Shown here: piece by piece, positions 61,336-64,000 of the stretch
How the letters are laid out: each line of letters begins with the position of its first letter
Numbering within the stretch: the stretch's first letter is position 1
Assembly (NCBI RefSeq): GCF_003028855.1
Contig: NZ_CP028324.1
Coordinates: forward strand, 310,001-374,000
Length of the DNA stretch: 64,000 nt
Reading direction: 5' to 3'
From: Pseudoduganella armeniaca
GTDB lineage: Bacteria; Pseudomonadota; Gammaproteobacteria; Burkholderiales; Burkholderiaceae_D
Made by a program: the position numbers and the translations under genes
Notes under the pieces: model-generated
Databases searched by the model: none
The model's input: only the letters and a program-made list of their open reading frames with translations
Told to the model about the DNA's origin: nothing

Positions 61336-62676
61336 TCAGCGGGGCTCGAAGATCTGCGCCGGCAGCGTGATGCCGAACGTGCGCAGGCGCTCGGCGAACT
61401 TCGGCCGCACGCCGCTGGCGCTGAAGTGGCCCAGCACCGTGCCGTCGTCCGCGACACCGGTCTGCTTGTAGGCGAAGATTTCCTGCATCGTGATGACTTC
61501 ACCCTCCATGCCCGTCACCTCCGAGATCGACAGCACCTTGCGCTTGCCGTCCGTCAGGCGCGAGACCTGCACGACGACGCCGACGGCGGAGCTGATCTGC
61601 TGGCGGATGGCCCGGGCCGGCAAGGTGGCGGCGGCCATCGTCACCATGTTCTCCAGGCGCGTCAGCGCATCGCGCGGCGTGTTGGCGTGGATCGTCGCCA
61701 TCGAGCCCTCGTGGCCCGTGTTCATCGCGCCCAGCATGTCCATCGCCTCGGCGCCGCGCACCTCGCCCAGGATGATGCGGTCGGGCCGCATCCGCAGCGC
61801 GTTGCGCACCAGCGCGCGCTGCGTCACTTCGCCCTTGCCCTCGATATTTTCCGGCCGCGTTTCCAGGCGCACCACGTGCGGCTGCTGCAGCTGCAGCTCG
61901 GCCGCGTCTTCCACCGTGACGATGCGCTCGGTCTGGTTGATGAAGCCGGAAATCACGTTCAGCATCGTCGTCTTGCCGCTGCCGGTACCGCCCGAGATCA
62001 GGATGTTGACCTTGGCCTTGCCCAGGCCTTGTAGCACCTCGGCCATGTCGGCCGTCACGCTGCCGTACGAGACCAGGTCGGCCAGGCGCAGAGGATCGGC
62101 CGAGAAGCGCCGGATCGACATCACCGGACCATCGATCGCCAGCGGCGGAATGATGGCGTTGACGCGCGAGCCGTCCGGCAGGCGCGCATCGACCATCGGG
62201 CTCGACTCGTCGATGCGGCGGCCCACGCGCGAGACGATCTTGTCGATGATCTTCATCAGGTGGGCGTCGTCGGTGAACGTGACGTCGGTCAGCTCCAGCT
62301 TACCGCGCCGTTCCACATACACCTGCTTGTGCGTGTTGACGAGGATGTCGGATACCGTCGGGTCCTCCAGCAGCGGCTCGAGCGGGCCGAAGCCGAGCAT
62401 CTCGTTCTGGATGTCGCGCGTCAGCGTCTTGCGCTCGGCGTCGTTGATGACGACCATCTCTTCTTCCAGCAGGCGCTCGACCAGCAAGCGCAGCTCCTGG
62501 CGGATCTGGTCCGGCGTCAGGCGCTGCATGCTCTCCAGGTCGACGCGGTCCAACAGCGCCTCGTGGATGCGGCTTTTCAACTGGTGGTACGCGCGATTGT
62601 CGATCGGGCCGCGCTGTGCGGTCGGGCGCGGCGTGCCGCTGGACAGGCGCTCGCGCAGGGAAGATGGCATGTTCAT
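61336..62676 (-). CDS. tadA: Tad pilus secretion ATPase (CpaF/TadA)
   Basis: A 446-residue ATPase of the CpaF family that drives pilus assembly. The Walker A motif GGTGSGKTT is near residue 230. Asp and Glu boxes follow (IVTVEDAAELQLQQPHVV; RMRPDRIILGEVRGAEAMDM). The N-terminal region has the family block FGPLEPLLEDPTVSDILVN. It is the motor for TadB/TadC. It starts 16 bp after tadZ. Confidence 0.93.
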   Translation of the reverse strand: MNMPSSLRERLSSGTPRPTAQRGPIDNRAYHQLKSRIHEALLDRVDLESMQRLTPDQIRQELRLLVERLLEEEMVVINDAERKTLTRDIQNEMLGFGPLEPLLEDPTVSDILVNTHKQVYVERRGKLELTDVTFTDDAHLMKIIDKIVSRVGRRIDESSPMVDARLPDGSRVNAIIPPLAIDGPVMSIRRFSADPLRLADLVSYGSVTADMAEVLQGLGKAKVNILISGGTGSGKTTMLNVISGFINQTERIVTVEDAAELQLQQPHVVRLETRPENIEGKGEVTQRALVRNALRMRPDRIILGEVRGAEAMDMLGAMNTGHEGSMATIHANTPRDALTRLENMVTMAAATLPARAIRQQISSAVGVVVQVSRLTDGKRKVLSISEVTGMEGEVITMQEIFAYKQTGVADDGTVLGHFSASGVRPKFAERLRTFGITLPAQIFEPR

Positions 62677-62692
62677 CGATTATCTCGTTCGG

Positions 62693-63865
62693 TCAGGCGG
62701 CACGGCGCTTGAAGAGGCGCGTCATCAGGCTGGCGGCTTCCTGCGGCGCCGCTTCGCCGGTCAGGCCACGCGCCATTTCCAGCAGGGCAACGCTGAGCGG
62801 ACTGTCCGGCATCAGGCGCGTGACGGGCACGCCCTGGTTGACGGACTTCGCGGCCGCGTCGTAATGGTTCGGCATCGTGCGCAGGATCGACGTGTCGAAC
62901 GCTTCCTCCAGGTCGCGCAGGCGGATGTCGCTGTTCTTGTCGTGCCGGTTGACGATCAGTTCGACCTTGTCCTTGGCGTAGTCGAGATTGCGGAACACCG
63001 TCAGCAGGCGCTTGCCGTCGCGGATATACGGCAACGTCATCTGCAGCACCGGGTAGATCGTGTCGGCATGGTCGAGCGCGCGGATGCTGACCGGGTCCAG
63101 GCTGCGGCCCACGTCCAGCACGATGAAGTCGTACTGGCGGCGGGCCAGCTTGACGATGGCGTCGATGTGCTCCGGCTTCACGTCGCTGGCGTGAGACGGA
63201 TCGGACGGCGCCGCCAGCACGCTGTAGTTCGGCGTGACGGCCACCATGCTCGAGGCCAGGAACGAGGGGTCGAGGCGGTGGATCTGCGTCGCCACGTCGG
63301 ACAGGGTCGCCAGCGGCTTGATGTCGGAGACGAACAGCGAGGCATCGCCGAACTGCAGGTTCATGTCGATCAGCGCCACGCGCTTGCTGCCGCCAGCGGA
63401 CAGCGCGTAGGCCAGGTTGGTGGCCAGGAACGTCGAGCCGCTGCCACCCTTGCACGAGATGAAGGCCAGCACCTTGCCGTTGGCCCCGCCCTGGTTGCCC
63501 AGCTTTTCGGCGATGCGGTCGAGCGCGTGCGCCAGCGCGCCCGCCGATGGCACCGCCGGCAGCACTTCGCGCACGCCGGCGCGCATGGCGCGCAGCAGGA
63601 ACTCCTGCGACTGGTCGCTCGAGAGCACGATGAAGGCCATGCGCGGGAACAGGTGGCCGAGGCGTTCGAGCTGGTCCAGCTCACCCTCGTCGGCACGCGG
63701 CTGGTCGACGACCAGCACGTCCGGCACGGCCTCGTCGGCTAGCGTCGTCAGGCGCGACGGGCTGCCGGCAATCATGTCGACTTCGTCGGCTCCCGGGCGG
63801 TTGCGCAAGGTGCGCGCCAGCTCGATCAGGTGACGGTCGTCGCGGGACAGGACGGCGATTTTCAC
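62693..63865 (-). CDS. tadZ: Tad pilus localisation protein CpaE/TadZ
   Basis: A 390-residue protein with an N-terminal receiver-like domain (~1-125, VLSSDQSQEFLLRAMRAG) and a ParA/MinD-type ATPase domain (~130-375). The P-loop is CKGGSGSTFLATNL: the usual lysine after the second Gly is absent, as is common in CpaE/TadZ. Later blocks are VALIDMNLQFGDASLFV and YDFIVLDVGRSLDP. CpaE proteins place the Tad machine at a cell pole. Confidence 0.9.
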   Translation of the reverse strand: MKIAVLSRDDRHLIELARTLRNRPGADEVDMIAGSPSRLTTLADEAVPDVLVVDQPRADEGELDQLERLGHLFPRMAFIVLSSDQSQEFLLRAMRAGVREVLPAVPSAGALAHALDRIAEKLGNQGGANGKVLAFISCKGGSGSTFLATNLAYALSAGGSKRVALIDMNLQFGDASLFVSDIKPLATLSDVATQIHRLDPSFLASSMVAVTPNYSVLAAPSDPSHASDVKPEHIDAIVKLARRQYDFIVLDVGRSLDPVSIRALDHADTIYPVLQMTLPYIRDGKRLLTVFRNLDYAKDKVELIVNRHDKNSDIRLRDLEEAFDTSILRTMPNHYDAAAKSVNQGVPVTRLMPDSPLSVALLEMARGLTGEAAPQEAASLMTRLFKRRAA

Positions 63866-63875
63866 GGTGTTCTCC

Positions 63876-64000
63876 TTACTTCTTGCCGAACGTGGGGCTG
63901 TCCGCCTGCGCGGTCGGCGTCACGTACGAGCGCTCGTAGCGCGCCTGTGCGGCCACGGCGGCCACGCCGTCCATGCCGGTCGCGGCGTGCGGCTTGGGCG
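63876..64000 (-). CDS. C-terminal end of a further Tad-cluster protein
   Basis: About 40 codons ending at the TAA at 63876-63878; the gene continues past the right edge. The visible end reads ...YERSYVTPTAQADSPTFGKK, preceded by an Ala-rich stretch. It is 10 bp upstream of tadZ. In Tad clusters the gene before cpaE is often cpaD or cpaC, but this short tail cannot be assigned. Confidence 0.6.
   Translation of the reverse strand, partial: PKPHAATGMDGVAAVAAQARYERSYVTPTAQADSPTFGKK

Overview
The window comes from a GC-rich, respiring, motile Gram-negative bacterium. The cbb3 oxidase cluster layout, the Xanthomonas/Caulobacter-type TonB receptor with halogenase neighbours, and the palindromic intergenic elements all suggest a betaproteobacterium of the Burkholderiales, most likely Oxalobacteraceae (Massilia / Duganella / Pseudoduganella type). 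That placement is an inference from gene content, not from a marker gene. No rRNA, tRNA, CRISPR array, phage or insertion sequence was seen.

Region 1 (1-13.8 kb) is a micro-oxic respiration island. After the end of a DUF808 membrane protein comes an Aer-like oxygen/redox chemoreceptor, overlapping by 4 nt with hemN. Then follow a TauE/SafE-type membrane protein, ccoI, ccoS, ccoNOQP, ccoG, ccoH, and a convergent Fnr/Anr regulator gene. Two perfect FNR boxes (990-1003 and 7806-7819), each placed 29.5 bp before a -10-like hexamer, start the two transcription units. Chemotaxis, anaerobic haem synthesis, oxidase assembly and the oxidase itself therefore look like one FNR regulon.

Region 2 (13.9-32.8 kb) is a mixed regulatory and transport region. 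It holds a hybrid sensor kinase broken by a one-base deletion in a G run, an SDR-DoxX fusion with a DUF2269 partner, a YdeI-like protein, two LysR regulators with transporters, and a cupin. It also holds a NarL-type response regulator, a Tat-exported alpha/beta hydrolase, a large propeller-type sensor kinase, a YceI protein, a cysteine hydrolase and a GlxA-type regulator with a possible leaderless start.

Region 3 (32.8-43.4 kb) is a polysaccharide-uptake locus. It contains a GH16 beta-glucanase, a TonB-dependent receptor, two tryptophan-halogenase-like flavoproteins, a SapC protein, a JmjC/cupin-8 protein and a divergent LacI regulator. Near-identical LacI-type palindromes lie before the receptor and before the glucanase. 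Why halogenase-like enzymes sit in such an operon is unresolved.

Region 4 (43.5-59.0 kb) is an organosulfur-type scavenging cluster. It has two related SsuA-like binding proteins, four ABC permeases arranged as two alternating pairs, one ATPase, a porin, a nitroreductase, an MFS transporter, an LLM flavin monooxygenase, an amidohydrolase, an aldo/keto reductase, a sensor-less sigma-54 activator resembling SfnR, and a Mop/TOBE protein resembling SsuF. Three sigma-54 (-24/-12) promoters fit the three likely target units. The true substrate is not known.

Region 5 (59.4-64 kb) is the core of a Tad (Flp pilus) secretion cluster, tadC-tadB-tadA-tadZ plus the 3' end of one more gene.

Scattered through the window are palindromic elements with constant outer arms and covarying inner arms, mostly between convergent genes. 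They are the clearest feature not explained by genes.
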